In this document: piece by piece, positions 14,854 to 24,290 of the stretch
Numbering within the stretch: the first letter of the stretch is position 1
Layout of the letters: each line of letters begins with the position of its first letter
The notes under the pieces: generated by a model
What the model was told of the DNA's origin: nothing
What the model saw: the letters and a program-made list of their open reading frames with translations, nothing else
Databases searched by the model: none
From: Paracoccaceae bacterium
Lineage (GTDB): Bacteria > Pseudomonadota > Alphaproteobacteria > Rhodobacterales > Rhodobacteraceae
Length of the DNA stretch: 38,448 nucleotides
Reading direction: 5' to 3'
NCBI GenBank assembly: GCA_014323785.1
Contig: JACONJ010000040.1
Span: 1 to 38,448 of the forward strand
Position numbers and translations under genes: made by a program

Positions 14854-15567
14854 TTATCCCCCGCCCTGTTCATAGGGCGTGCGATCCTGTTTCGGGCGAT
14901 CCTCATCCGGCAGTTCCCCGGTAACAAGGTAGATCACCTGTTCGCAGATCGAGGTCACGTGGTCGCCCATACGCTCAACGTTCTTGGCCATAAAATGCAA
15001 ATGCATGCAGGTGGTAATGGTGCGCGGATCCTCCATCATAAAGGTCAGGTATTCGCGGAAGAGGGTGGAATACATCTGATCAACCTCCTGGTCGCGTTCA
15101 CGCACATCGGCGGCCAGGGCGGCATCGCGCTGGATATAGGCATCAAGCGCATCTTTTAGCATCAATTCCACCGCGCGGCCCATGCGTTTCAGCCCGGATG
15201 CCGTACCGCTGATCGGCCGTGCCTGGCTGATAACCGAGGACCGCTTGGCGATATTCTTGGCGTAATCGCCGATCCGTTCCAGATTGGCCGAGACGCGAAA
15301 GACGCTAAGGATTGTGCGCAGATCGGTGGCCGTGGGCTGGCGCAGGGCCAGGATGCGTACGGCCTGTTCATTGGCCTGTTCCTGAAGGGCATCGATGGCC
15401 CTGTCCCCGGCCCTGACGGCGGCGGCAAGATCTGTGTCGCGCGCCTCGAGGGCGCGGGCAGCTTGCGCGATGCTGTGTTCAACCAGCCCGCCCATCTTCA
15501 TGATGGTGGCTTGGATCCCCTCGAGATCCCGATCAAAACTTGCGACGATATGTTCCTGATTTGCCAT
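14854..15567 (-). CDS. phoU: Phosphate signalling protein PhoU
   Basis: A 237-residue all-helical cytoplasmic regulator that couples PstSCAB to PhoR and restrains phosphate uptake. Two three-helix PhoU repeats are visible, each with the metal-binding E-R-I/M-G-D signature: ANLERIGDYAKNIAKR in the first and KNVERMGDHVTSICEQ in the second. Length is typical. It lies between pstB (17-base gap) and phoB (5-base gap). Confidence 0.95.
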   Translation of the reverse strand: MANQEHIVASFDRDLEGIQATIMKMGGLVEHSIAQAARALEARDTDLAAAVRAGDRAIDALQEQANEQAVRILALRQPTATDLRTILSVFRVSANLERIGDYAKNIAKRSSVISQARPISGTASGLKRMGRAVELMLKDALDAYIQRDAALAADVRERDQEVDQMYSTLFREYLTFMMEDPRTITTCMHLHFMAKNVERMGDHVTSICEQVIYLVTGELPDEDRPKQDRTPYEQGGG

Positions 15568-15584
15568 CGATTTATCTGTTCTGA

Positions 15585-16382
15585 TCAGCCGATCCGGCCA
15601 GTGATGTAGTTTTCGGTGCGGGGGTCGTTCGGGTTGGTGAAAATCTGCCCGGTCTCGCCAAACTCAACCAGCTCGCCCAAGTGAAAGACGGCGGTGTTCT
15701 GGCTGACCCGCGCGGCCTGTTGCATTGAGTGGGTAACAATAACAACCGAATAACGGCGGCGCAACTCATCAATCAGCTCTTCCACCTGCGCCGTCGCGAT
15801 GGGGTCAAGTGCCGAACAGGGTTCATCCATCAACAGCACCTCGGGGCTGGTTGCAACGGCCCGCGCGATGCACAGGCGCTGCTGCTGGCCCCCCGACAGA
15901 CTGGTGCCGGGGGCTCCCAGCCGGTCTTTAACTTCGTCCCATAACGCCGCGCGGCGCAGGGATTTTTCGACGATCCCGCCCAATGCCGCCTTATCCCTGG
16001 CCAGGCCGTGAATGCGCGGGCCATAGGCGACATTATCATAGATTGATTTCGGAAACGGATTCGGTTTCTGGAACACAATGCCAACCCTGGCGCGCAGCTG
16101 CACCGGATCCACCCTGGGGTCATAGATATCTTCCCCGTCCAGCCTGATCTTTCCCGCCACGCGGGCGGTGTCGATGGTGTCATTCATCCGGTTCAGGCAG
16201 CGCAGAAAGGTGGATTTGCCGCAGCCCGACGGACCGATGAACGCGGTGACTGTTTTGTCAGCAATATCAACATCAACCTTCCTGATCGCGTGCGTGTCAC
16301 CGTAGAAAACATCCACCTGCCGGGCCGAGATTTTTAGCGCACGGGTCTGGACAGTGGGGTCTGTCACTTGCAAATCATTCAT
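15585..16382 (-). CDS. pstB: Phosphate ABC transporter ATP-binding protein PstB
   Basis: A 265-residue ATPase of the high-affinity phosphate importer on the cytoplasmic face. Walker [10 protein letters not shown] is at 50-58, the Q-loop is in [19 protein letters not shown], the ABC signature is LSGGQQQR, Walker B is [13 protein letters not shown] and the H-loop is in VTHSMQQ. The ATG at 16382 was chosen over an upstream GTG because GGAAAGGA lies 10 bases before it. Order pstA-pstB-phoU is standard. Confidence 0.96.
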   Translation of the reverse strand: MNDLQVTDPTVQTRALKISARQVDVFYGDTHAIRKVDVDIADKTVTAFIGPSGCGKSTFLRCLNRMNDTIDTARVAGKIRLDGEDIYDPRVDPVQLRARVGIVFQKPNPFPKSIYDNVAYGPRIHGLARDKAALGGIVEKSLRRAALWDEVKDRLGAPGTSLSGGQQQRLCIARAVATSPEVLLMDEPCSALDPIATAQVEELIDELRRRYSVVIVTHSMQQAARVSQNTAVFHLGELVEFGETGQIFTNPNDPRTENYITGRIG

Positions 16383-16409
16383 GCGGTTTTTGTCCTTTCC
16401 CACCCGTGC

Positions 16410-17744
16410 TTACCAGCGGCGTTCAAACCGGCGGCGCAAAAGCACGGCCAGCGCATTCATGAAGATCAGAACGACCAGAAGCACGATAATTGCGCCCGAG
16501 GCCCGTTCCACAAAGGCGGGATCAGACCGTTGCGTCCAGTTATAGACCTGCACCGGCAGGGCCGAGGCCGGATCAAACAGCCCTGCGGGCAGCGGTGCGG
16601 GATATTCGCGGACAAAGGCCACCATGCCAACCAGCAGAAGGGGCGCGGTTTCCCCCAAAGCCTGGGCCAGGCCGATGATTGTACCCGTCAGGATACCGGG
16701 TGCGGCCAGGGGCAGGACGTGGTGAAACACCGATTGCATCCTTGATGCCCCCAGTCCCAGGGCCGCCGAACGGATCGATGGCGGCACGGCACGCAGGCTG
16801 GCCCGCGTGGCGATGATGATCGTTGGCAGCGTCATCAGGGTCAGCACCAGGCCGCCGACAATCGGGGCCGATTGCGGCAGGCCCGCAAAGTTGATAAAGA
16901 TCGCCAGGCCCAGAATCCCGAATACAATCGACGGTACCGCCGCAAGGTTTGAGATGTTCACCTCAATCAGATCGGTAAAGCGGTTCTTTGGCGCAAATTC
17001 CTCCAGGTAGATTGAGGCGGCGACACCAATGGGCAAGGTCAGCACCAGCACCACAAGCATCATGTAGAACGAGCCCAGGATCGCCACGCCCAGGCCCGCC
17101 GCTTCGGGCCGCTGGCCGGACGCATCGGGGGCGGTGATGAAATTCTGGTTGAAGCGGGTTGTCAGCACACCTGCCTGGGCCAGAGTTTCGGCCAGACGCA
17201 GCTGTTCGGGTGAGACATTGCGATCCCGTTCGGCACTTTCCAGCGTCACGCGGCCCTTGAAATAGCCATCAATCCGGCCACTGGCCAGGACATCCAGCGT
17301 GATCGTTTCCCCCACCAGCTGCGGATTGGCCAAAACGGCCGTGCGCAACTGCCCCGGGGCCTCTTCCGAGAGCATAGCAGCCATGGCGCGCGGCCCAAGG
17401 CCGGTTTCAATGCCAAGGGCCGCCACATGGTCGGCGAACGCCCGCCCGATCAGGGGCGCATAGCCAAAGGTGGTAACGCGGGCCATCGCGGCCGGGTCAC
17501 GATGGCCGTCCGGGTCAAGGCGTTCCTGGGACAGAACCACCGGAAAGGTGATAAAGGTTTGCCGAAAGGCCCCAAGCCCGTTCGACACGACCGAGGCCAA
17601 AAGCACCGCCAGGGCCAGAACCCCCGTCCCCATCGCGGCCATGCCAAAGGCGCGGAACCGTACCTCGGCGCGGTTGCGGTGCCTGGTCCTGTTATCCTGC
17701 GCCAGCAGCGAGGGGGTCGGGCGGGCGGCAGTTGCGTCGGTCAT
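16410..17744 (-). CDS. pstA: Phosphate ABC transporter permease PstA
   Basis: A 444-residue inner-membrane permease, one half of the phosphate channel. An N-terminal membrane segment (about 35-55) is followed by a long soluble insert of about 170 residues and then the BPD_transp core with six or so segments. The EAA-loop region with GASRMQSVFHHVLPLAAPGI (glycine of the EAA motif) contacts PstB. It is much longer than the enterobacterial protein (about 300) owing to the soluble insert, a layout I believe common in alphaproteobacteria. Its ATG overlaps the pstC stop by 4 bases. Confidence 0.93.
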   Translation of the reverse strand: MTDATAARPTPSLLAQDNRTRHRNRAEVRFRAFGMAAMGTGVLALAVLLASVVSNGLGAFRQTFITFPVVLSQERLDPDGHRDPAAMARVTTFGYAPLIGRAFADHVAALGIETGLGPRAMAAMLSEEAPGQLRTAVLANPQLVGETITLDVLASGRIDGYFKGRVTLESAERDRNVSPEQLRLAETLAQAGVLTTRFNQNFITAPDASGQRPEAAGLGVAILGSFYMMLVVLVLTLPIGVAASIYLEEFAPKNRFTDLIEVNISNLAAVPSIVFGILGLAIFINFAGLPQSAPIVGGLVLTLMTLPTIIIATRASLRAVPPSIRSAALGLGASRMQSVFHHVLPLAAPGILTGTIIGLAQALGETAPLLLVGMVAFVREYPAPLPAGLFDPASALPVQVYNWTQRSDPAFVERASGAIIVLLVVLIFMNALAVLLRRRFERRW

Positions 17745-19204
17745 TCGTATTGTTCCCGATATTTGCGCACGATATAAAGTGCCAGAACGTTCAGCCCGAG
17801 GGTGATGACAAAAAGCGTAAGGCCAAGCGCAAAGGCAACCAGGGCCTCTGGGCTGGAAAAATCCGTATCCCCGGTCAGCTGGCCGACGATTTTTACGGTT
17901 ACTGTTGTCATCGCCTCAAACGGGTTCAGGCTTAGCGCGGCCCCCGCCCCGGCCCCCAGCACCACGATCATCGTTTCGCCAATGGCGCGCGAGGCGGCCA
18001 GAAGCACTGCACCGACAATCCCCGGCAGGGCCGCGGGCAGGATCACCTGTTTTATCGTTTCCGATTGCGTGGCCCCAAGCCCGTAGGAGCCATCGCGCAG
18101 GCTTTGCGGCACGGCATTGATGATGTCATCCGACAAAGAGGATACAAAGGGGATCAGCATGAGTCCCATCACAATTCCCGCGGTCATCACCGAAGAGGAC
18201 GAACTGCCCAGGCCAAGGGGTTCGGCGAAATAATCGCGCAGAATCGGCCCCACAGTGACAAGGGCGAACAGGCCGTAAACGACGGTGGGGATGCCTGCCA
18301 GGATTTCGATCAGCGGTTTGGCAACCGCACGAAGCCGATGGCCGGCATATTCCGCCATATAGATTGCGGCGAACAGACCGATCGGCACCGCCACCAGAAG
18401 CGCGATGAACGAGATGTAGAGCGTACCCCACAGCAGGGGAAGCAGCCCAAGTTCGGACCCGCCTTCGAAACGCGGGCGCCATTCCAGGCCAAAGAAGAAG
18501 GCGTGCCAAGGGTAAAGTTCAAAGAAATTGAAGGTCTCGAACAGCATCGACAGGACAATGCCCACTGTCGTCAGGATGGCGATGGCCGAGGCCAGGATCA
18601 GAAGTGCCAGCACCGCGCGTTCCACCGCATTGCGGGCGCGAAATTCCCGACGGGTGCGCGTAAAACAGGCATAAGCCAGCCCAAGCGCGGCAAGCCCCAA
18701 AACCGCCGCTGTCATCAGGATGCTGCCGGTTGCCTCCAGCCTGCGATAGCGTTGCGCCGCGCGCAAAACCTCTGGCGTGACCGCGCCGCCCGGGGCCACC
18801 CCGGCGCGGCCCAGGCGGGCGCGAATGTCTGTAAATTCTGTCTGGTTCGAGCGGGCCTGTTCCTTGGTCAATGCGCCCTGCCTGACCGCCACATCCAGCC
18901 CCCTGGCCACGCGGCGCATGTCGGTCATGGCCAGGCTGCGTGCGTCCGCGTCCTGGAACGCGGCACCAGTGATCATCGGGGCCACCTGACGCTCGAGCAC
19001 CAAAGGCTGCACCAGAAGCCAGACGGCAAGCACCATCAGCGCGGGGACGATGGTGAAAATGGCAACATTCGCCCCGTAGTAATGCGGCAGCGAGTGCAGA
19101 AGCCAGCACTTGCCGCCGACGCCGGCCAGGGCACGCCTGCGGCCCGCCACATAACCGGACGCGCCGAGCAGGACAACACTTGCAAGAAGCCATGACAGGG
19201 GCAT
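17741..19204 (-). CDS. pstC: Phosphate ABC transporter permease PstC
   Basis: A 487-residue inner-membrane permease, partner of PstA. Two N-terminal membrane segments (about 1-21 and 45-68) and a soluble stretch precede the conserved channel part with FFFGLEW, the segment ending IPIGLFAAIY-type loop (VPIGLFAAIYMAEYA), EILAGIPTVVYGLFAL and the EAA loop GLGATQSETIKQVILPAALP. It is longer than the E. coli protein (319) because of the N-terminal addition. It follows pstS after 79 bases and overlaps pstA by 4 bases (ATGA). Confidence 0.93.
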   Translation of the reverse strand: MPLSWLLASVVLLGASGYVAGRRRALAGVGGKCWLLHSLPHYYGANVAIFTIVPALMVLAVWLLVQPLVLERQVAPMITGAAFQDADARSLAMTDMRRVARGLDVAVRQGALTKEQARSNQTEFTDIRARLGRAGVAPGGAVTPEVLRAAQRYRRLEATGSILMTAAVLGLAALGLAYACFTRTRREFRARNAVERAVLALLILASAIAILTTVGIVLSMLFETFNFFELYPWHAFFFGLEWRPRFEGGSELGLLPLLWGTLYISFIALLVAVPIGLFAAIYMAEYAGHRLRAVAKPLIEILAGIPTVVYGLFALVTVGPILRDYFAEPLGLGSSSSSVMTAGIVMGLMLIPFVSSLSDDIINAVPQSLRDGSYGLGATQSETIKQVILPAALPGIVGAVLLAASRAIGETMIVVLGAGAGAALSLNPFEAMTTVTVKIVGQLTGDTDFSSPEALVAFALGLTLFVITLGLNVLALYIVRKYREQYE

Positions 19205-19283
19205 GAGGCCTGACTTTCAGAACCGGGACATCTGTGTGGCGAGGGGCCTGTTACGCCGCCACGACGCCAGAGGCAAGCCCGGC

Positions 19284-20315
19284 TTACATCGCCTTCTCGT
19301 TTTCGATCATGGCCTGGGTTGCGGCCAGTTCCGGGTCAGAGACCAGGCCATAGGCCGCCAGGGGGCCGAACGGGCCCGCGATATCGTCGGACACAAAGAA
19401 CGCGGCGTATTCCTTCAGGCCCGGGATCACGCCGATATGCGCCGCCTTGATATAGAAGAACAGCGGACGCGACACCGGGTATGCACCCGAGGCGATGGTG
19501 TCCACGGTGGGTTCAATGCCGGACATGGTGGCCACCTGCAGCGTATCGGTGTTGTTCTGGTAGAACGACAGGCCGAACACGCCGATGCCTTCGGGGTTGG
19601 CCGAAATGCGTGTCAGTGTTTCGGTATAATCGCCATCGATATCGACGGACACGCCATCGGCGCGCAGTTCCAGGCATGCCGCTTCCGCGGTATCCTTATC
19701 CATGCCCGTTTCCAGCATGGCCGTTTTGGCCCCGGTGTCTTCGCAGCCCTGCAGGATCACTTTTTCTTCAAACACTTCACGGGTGCCGTGACGGGTGCCG
19801 GGGATATAAGCGGCGATCTTCTGGTCCGGCAGGTCGGGGTTCACGTCTGACCAGCGGGTGTTGGGATTGGCAACCATTGCGCCTTCCAGGGGGAGTTCGG
19901 CTGCAAGGGCCAGATACCAATCCGACGGGGTAAACCCGAACGCCTTCCCGTCAATGTCGGAGGCAAAGACGATTCCATCATAGCCAAAGCGCACCTCGAT
20001 GATGTCGGTGACACCGTTTTCGGCGCAGGTTGCGATTTCGGCTGCGCGGATCGCGCGCGATGAATTGGCGATGTCGATTGTGTTTGTGCCGACACCTTCG
20101 CAGAACCGGCGCAGGCCGGTTGATGATCCGCCGGATTCCACAACCGGGGTCGGGAACGCAAAGTTTTCACCAAAGGCTTCGGCAACGATGGCCGCGTAGG
20201 GCAGCACGGTCGAAGACCCGGCAATCTGGACGTTGTCGCGGCTTTGCGCGGCGGTGGCAGCCACTGATACAGTGGCCAGTGCCAGCGCGGACACGGTCAG
20301 TTTGGTGCATGACAT
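19284..20315 (-). CDS. pstS: Periplasmic phosphate-binding protein PstS
   Basis: A 343-residue phosphate-binding subunit of the Pst importer. A Sec signal peptide (about 1-23) precedes the mature start near QSRDNVQIAGSSTVLPY; the SSTV segment, ESGGSSTGLRRFCEG, IANSSRAIRAAE and the loop GTRHGTREVFEEKV are the phosphate-contacting regions of the family. The ATG at 20315 gives the signal peptide, while the open frame further upstream is leader sequence containing the Pho boxes. It is the first gene under Pho-box control and is preceded by phoR. Confidence 0.95.
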   Translation of the reverse strand: MSCTKLTVSALALATVSVAATAAQSRDNVQIAGSSTVLPYAAIVAEAFGENFAFPTPVVESGGSSTGLRRFCEGVGTNTIDIANSSRAIRAAEIATCAENGVTDIIEVRFGYDGIVFASDIDGKAFGFTPSDWYLALAAELPLEGAMVANPNTRWSDVNPDLPDQKIAAYIPGTRHGTREVFEEKVILQGCEDTGAKTAMLETGMDKDTAEAACLELRADGVSVDIDGDYTETLTRISANPEGIGVFGLSFYQNNTDTLQVATMSGIEPTVDTIASGAYPVSRPLFFYIKAAHIGVIPGLKEYAAFFVSDDIAGPFGPLAAYGLVSDPELAATQAMIENEKAM

Positions 20316-20388
20316 GGAAAAGGGGACTCCCAAAAAACCAGGGTTATTGCGGGGTAGCAGCCCCGCTATGCTGCAGAATAGCAGCCCT

Positions 20389-20430
20389 GTGTAAGGATTT
20401 TGTGACATGCGCACGAAAGTTTTGTGACAG
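20389..20430 (-). promoter_or_regulatory. Two tandem Pho boxes upstream of pstS
   Basis: On the minus strand CTGTCACAAAACTTTCGT (20413-20430) and ATGTCACAAAATCCTTACAC (20389-20408) both match the Pho-box pattern of TGTCAC half-sites with A-rich middles. The TGTCAC starts are 22 bases apart, two helical turns, as expected for tandem PhoB dimers. They lie 75-115 bases before the pstS ATG. Confidence 0.75.
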
Positions 20431-20488
20431 TCCGGACAGCCCCCCGAACAGCCCCCGAACAGCCATGGTCGGTCCGCAGGGTGCCGCG

Positions 20489-21535
20489 CTAATCCTTTGG
20501 CAGGAACACTGAAAAGGTACTCCCCTGCCCCGGTGTGCTGGATATCCGCAACCGGCCCCGGTGCCGATTGACAATATGTTTCACGATCGCCAGGCCCAGG
20601 CCCGTGCCGCCCATGGCCCGGCTGCGATGGGTGTCGATGCGATAAAATCGCTCGGTCAGCCGCGGCAGATGCAAGGGCTCGATTCCATCGCCCCGGTCGC
20701 TTACATCCACCCGCAGGACCGGCCCTTTCAGGCTGCCGGTTTCCTGTTCCTCGGCGATGCGCAGGGTCACCGGATGCCCTGCCCCGCCGTATTTCAGCGC
20801 GTTCTCGGCAAGGTTCAGGAACACCTGCCTGAGCTGATCTGCATCGCCGGTCACAAAATGCGGCTGCTCTGCCCCCTCCAGAACAAGTTGGCTGCCCGCC
20901 TCTCTGGCCATATGCCGCAGTGAGGCGACGACCCCGGCCAGAATATCCGAGGCATCCACCCGGCCAGGGGGGCGCATCCGTTCCTGCCCCTCTACCCGGC
21001 TTAGCGACAGAAGGTCCGACACCAGGCGATTCATCCGCCGCGCCTCATCCTCCATAAGGGTCAGGAACCGGTCGGACGCGGCTGGGTCATCCCGCGCGGG
21101 GCCGCGCAATGTCTCAATAAAGCCCAGAATTGCGGTCAGCGGGGTGCGCAATTCATGGCTGACATTGGCCACAAAGTCGCGGCGCATCTCCTCGGCCTCA
21201 CGCAGGTGGGTGATATCGTGAAAATGCAGCATCACCCCGTCACATCCCATGGTCGGCTGACGGGTCGGGCGGATGGTGACGCGAAACACCCTCTCACCGT
21301 GCTGGTCGGCCTGGGTAAAGCGTGCCTCGCTGGCCTCGGCGCGGGCAAAGGCGGCCTCAATCCGCCCCAGAAGCGCGGGCTGGCGCAGCACGGTCACATA
21401 ATTACGGCGCAGAATCCACGCCCCCAAAAGCGAGGTCGCCAACGGGTTCGCCGCCGCAATCCGACCTTCGGCATCCAGCAGAAGCATCGGTGCCGGCACC
21501 GCCCCGAGCAGATGGGTGATCATCGGTGCCGGCAT
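20489..21535 (-). CDS. phoR: Phosphate regulon sensor histidine kinase PhoR
   Basis: A 348-residue kinase that phosphorylates PhoB. It has a PAS-like N-terminal domain (about 5-110), the H-box FVANVSHELRTPLTAI with His127, and the HATPase lobe with N-box NLAENALKYGG, G1 DRGDGIEPLHLPRLTERFYR and G2 GTGLGLAIVKHIVNRH. There is no membrane segment, so this PhoR appears soluble or peripheral, unlike the enterobacterial form. The gene lies upstream of the Pho-box promoter, so it can be transcribed from its own weaker promoter and read through into pst. AAGGGG precedes the ATG. Confidence 0.93.
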   Translation of the reverse strand: MPAPMITHLLGAVPAPMLLLDAEGRIAAANPLATSLLGAWILRRNYVTVLRQPALLGRIEAAFARAEASEARFTQADQHGERVFRVTIRPTRQPTMGCDGVMLHFHDITHLREAEEMRRDFVANVSHELRTPLTAILGFIETLRGPARDDPAASDRFLTLMEDEARRMNRLVSDLLSLSRVEGQERMRPPGRVDASDILAGVVASLRHMAREAGSQLVLEGAEQPHFVTGDADQLRQVFLNLAENALKYGGAGHPVTLRIAEEQETGSLKGPVLRVDVSDRGDGIEPLHLPRLTERFYRIDTHRSRAMGGTGLGLAIVKHIVNRHRGRLRISSTPGQGSTFSVFLPKD

Positions 21536-21726
21536 GCGAGTACCCCTTGTGGCGGCGGTATAACGAATTTATCTGATCGCCGGGGGTGCGTTCGCGCACG
21601 GGGTGCATTGCGATCACTTAACATTGGATTCTTGCCATTACCTATTGAATTTACGGGTTTTTTATGATTCACGCTGTCCAGGGCCACCATGGCAAATGTG
21701 CTTGCAATGCCGCCTGTGGGTTCGAT

Positions 21727-22410
21727 TCATGGCGTGAAGCGATCATCGCCCCCGGTATCGTTCTGGCCAAGATGCAAATCCGCCGCGCAACTTCCGCCTG
21801 TGACGGTGTCGGCATTGGGCATGTCGTTGTCAATGGTGCGTCGGAGCGCGGCCTTGTGATCCAGCCCGTAATGCATCCAGCGGCGCAGCAGCCGGTCCTC
21901 AAGCGTGGCGCGGGGGGGACAAAGAAAGACGGTTGCGTCAAATATCCGGTGCAATGTGGCCCAGGGCTGCGCGGTCAGCAGCAGATAATTACCCTCTGCC
22001 ACAACAACGGGTATGTCTGGTGCGATGGCGATGGCATTGGCAATCGCCACATCCATCCGCCGATCAAACCGCGGATGAAAGGTTTCGACCCTGGCGGTGG
22101 CGATGGCAGCGACGGCCCGGCAAAAGCCTTCGGCGTCAAACGTCTCGGGTGCCCCTTTGCGGGCCAGCACGCCGCGGGCGTTCAGGATCCGGTTATCCAG
22201 ATGGTAGCCGTCCATGGGCAACAGCACCGCTTCGGGGCCGTTGTCTGGTGCGGGCGCGTTCAGGGCAGCGACCACGGCCTGGGCCAGCGTGGATTTGCCC
22301 GAGGCCGGGGGACCGGCGATGCCGACCATCGTTCGTTTGCCCGCCCGCCGCCGCGTTGCAATCAGTTCACAGACCCGTCCGATGTCGCGTTCAAAGGGTG
22401 TACCGGTCAT
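21727..22410 (-). CDS. frcK: Sugar kinase of the Frc cassette (P-loop, uridine-kinase-like)
   Basis: A 227-residue P-loop kinase with Walker A GPPASGKST at 33-41, the substrate loop LLPMDGYHLDN, and the VVAEGNYLLL strand with Walker B character, as in FrcK of the fructose importer operon of rhizobia and related PRK/uridine-kinase-like proteins. It presumably phosphorylates the imported sugar. The ATG at 22410 overlaps the frcA stop by 4 bases (ATGA), which fixes the start; the frame open upstream is a shadow. Last gene of the cassette. Substrate is inferred from context. Confidence 0.82.
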   Translation of the reverse strand: MTGTPFERDIGRVCELIATRRRAGKRTMVGIAGPPASGKSTLAQAVVAALNAPAPDNGPEAVLLPMDGYHLDNRILNARGVLARKGAPETFDAEGFCRAVAAIATARVETFHPRFDRRMDVAIANAIAIAPDIPVVVAEGNYLLLTAQPWATLHRIFDATVFLCPPRATLEDRLLRRWMHYGLDHKAALRRTIDNDMPNADTVTGGSCAADLHLGQNDTGGDDRFTP

Positions 22411-23186
22411 GCCGATACGCCGGCCGCGTCCGGGGTCAGGGCCCCCGTCATCAGTGCCACAGCATCCGGCATGGCGATGTCGTTCGGATTCACGCAGCAC
22501 AGACGCTTTCCAAGCCGATGAATATGGATGCGATGGGCCAGTTCGAAAACATGGGGAATGTTATGGCTGATCAGGATAATCGGGATGCCCCGGGCGTTCA
22601 CGTCCTGGATCAGCTCCAGCACCTTTCGGCTTTCCTTCACCCCAAGTGCGGCAGTCGGTTCATCAAGGATAATCACCTTTGAGCCAAAGGCCGCAGCGCG
22701 GGCAACGGCGACACCCTGCCTTTGTCCGCCGGAAAGCGTTTCAACAGCCTGGTTGATGTTCTGGATCGTCATCAGCCCAAGTTCGGACAGCTTTTCGCGG
22801 GCAAACCGCTCCATCGCGGCCCGGTCCAGCTGACGCAGGACTGTTCCGCGCCAGCCGGGTTTGCGCAGTTCGCGGCCCATGAACATATTATCGGCGATTG
22901 ACAGGGCGGGCGACATGGCCAGTGTCTGGTAAACCGTTTCAATCCCCGCGGTGCGGGCCTGGTTCGGCGAATGGAAATTCACGTTCCTGCCTTCCAGCCA
23001 GACCTCGCCCTCATCCGGGATCGTGGCGCCAGAGATCACCTTGATCAGCGTGGACTTTCCGGCACCGTTATCGCCGATCACCGCCAGGATTTCCCCCGGC
23101 AACAGGTCGAAATCGCAATGGTCAATGGCAATGACCCGGCCATACCGCTTCACGATGTTCCGGGCTTTCAGAATGGGTTCAGTCAC
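22407..23186 (-). CDS. frcA: Sugar ABC transporter ATP-binding protein (FrcA)
   Basis: A 259-residue single-domain ATPase of the CUT2 (ribose/fructose) group. Walker A GDNGAGKST is at 38-46, the ABC signature is LSGGQRQG, Walker B is VIILDEPTAALG and the H-loop is in ILISHNIPHVFELAHRIHI. Many CUT2 ATPases are fused pairs; FrcA-type proteins are single, as here. The GTG at 23186 overlaps the permease stop by 4 bases (GTGA) and matches the family start VTEPILKARNIVKRYG. Confidence 0.92.
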   Translation of the reverse strand: MTEPILKARNIVKRYGRVIAIDHCDFDLLPGEILAVIGDNGAGKSTLIKVISGATIPDEGEVWLEGRNVNFHSPNQARTAGIETVYQTLAMSPALSIADNMFMGRELRKPGWRGTVLRQLDRAAMERFAREKLSELGLMTIQNINQAVETLSGGQRQGVAVARAAAFGSKVIILDEPTAALGVKESRKVLELIQDVNARGIPIILISHNIPHVFELAHRIHIHRLGKRLCCVNPNDIAMPDAVALMTGALTPDAAGVSA

Positions 23187-24235
23187 GCGGAAACCCTTCG
23201 AATCCACTGATCCACGGCAACGGCGGCGATGATAAGGATGCCGATCAGCAGGCTGGTCCATTGCGGATCCGCCCCCGCCAGCCGCAGGCCAAGCGTAAAG
23301 ACCCCCACGATCAGGGCCCCGCACAGCGCACCAAGGATCGACCCGCGCCCGCCGAACAGCGAGATGCCCCCGATCACGACGGCGGTGATGCTCTCAATAT
23401 TGGCCGTCTGCCCCGAGGTCGGGGATACGGACCCGATCCGCCCGATCAGGGCCCATCCGGCAAAGGCACAGATCACGCCCGCCAGGGTGTAAACGGATAT
23501 CAGGGTGAGGCGGACGTTGACCCCGGCAAGTTCAGCGGCCTCCGGGTCATCGCCCACGGCATAGACATGGCACCCCCAAGCCGTGTGCCGTAGCGCATAG
23601 GCCAGCACCAGGGCCAGAAGCAGCATAAAGATCACGCCCCAGGTCAAAATCGCCCCGCCGATTTCAATCCGTTCGCCAAAGAACTGCAGCAGTGCGGCAT
23701 TGGCCTCAATATCCTGGCTGCGGATTGTCTCGTTGCGCGAATACAGAAAGTTGGCGGCCAGAACGATCTGCCACATGCCCAGGGTCACGATGAAGGGCGG
23801 CAGTTTCACGATGGCCACCAGCACCCCGCTGGTCAGCCCGCACAGCGCACCACAGGCCAGGCCGCAGGCAACCGCCGCCTCGGGCGGCATCCCGTAACGA
23901 AAGGTGAATTGCCCCATCACGACCGAGGACAGAACCATCACGGCCCCCACCGACAGATCAATGCCCGCCGTCAGGATGACGATGGATTGCGCCAGTGCCA
24001 CGATACCAACGATCTGCACCTGCTGCAGGATAAGCGTTAGCGCAAAGGGTGACAGGAAGCGTTCACCAAGCGTGATGCCAAAGACAAGAACAGCCCCCAG
24101 CAGCACCAGAAGCGGCACCAGTGAGGGCCGCGTGTGCAATGTGTGCTGGATAAAGTCGGCAGCCCCGCGCCGGGTATGGGCACACTCCGCGACCGCCTCG
24201 CCCTGGTGCGCGGTGTTCTTGTCGCTGGCGGACAT
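23183..24235 (-). CDS. frcC: Sugar ABC transporter permease (FrcC)
   Basis: A 350-residue CUT2 permease with about nine membrane segments. Typical stretches are IVALAQSIVILTAGIDLSVG, the LPPFIVTLGM loop, the GVNVRLTLISVYTLAGVICA segment and the TANIESITAVVIGGISLFGG region. The ATG at 24235 was taken because AGGGGGGG sits about 8 bases before it; the ATG at 24241 would have no spacing. It is separated from frcB by 121 bases holding a strong stem. Confidence 0.88.
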   Translation of the reverse strand: MSASDKNTAHQGEAVAECAHTRRGAADFIQHTLHTRPSLVPLLVLLGAVLVFGITLGERFLSPFALTLILQQVQIVGIVALAQSIVILTAGIDLSVGAVMVLSSVVMGQFTFRYGMPPEAAVACGLACGALCGLTSGVLVAIVKLPPFIVTLGMWQIVLAANFLYSRNETIRSQDIEANAALLQFFGERIEIGGAILTWGVIFMLLLALVLAYALRHTAWGCHVYAVGDDPEAAELAGVNVRLTLISVYTLAGVICAFAGWALIGRIGSVSPTSGQTANIESITAVVIGGISLFGGRGSILGALCGALIVGVFTLGLRLAGADPQWTSLLIGILIIAAVAVDQWIRRVSA

Positions 24236-24290
24236 AAGCATCCCCCCCCTGAAACCCGGGTGAATTGCCCAAAGTTTCGGGCAGCGGGCA

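Noticed and set aside
18065-19195. A 376-residue plus-strand frame opposite pstC
   Set aside because: pstC has clear permease motifs and operon overlap; the opposite frame has none.
21655-21664. T-run after phoR start region as an intrinsic terminator for the frc operon
   Set aside because: No hairpin precedes the T run on either strand at the right distance.
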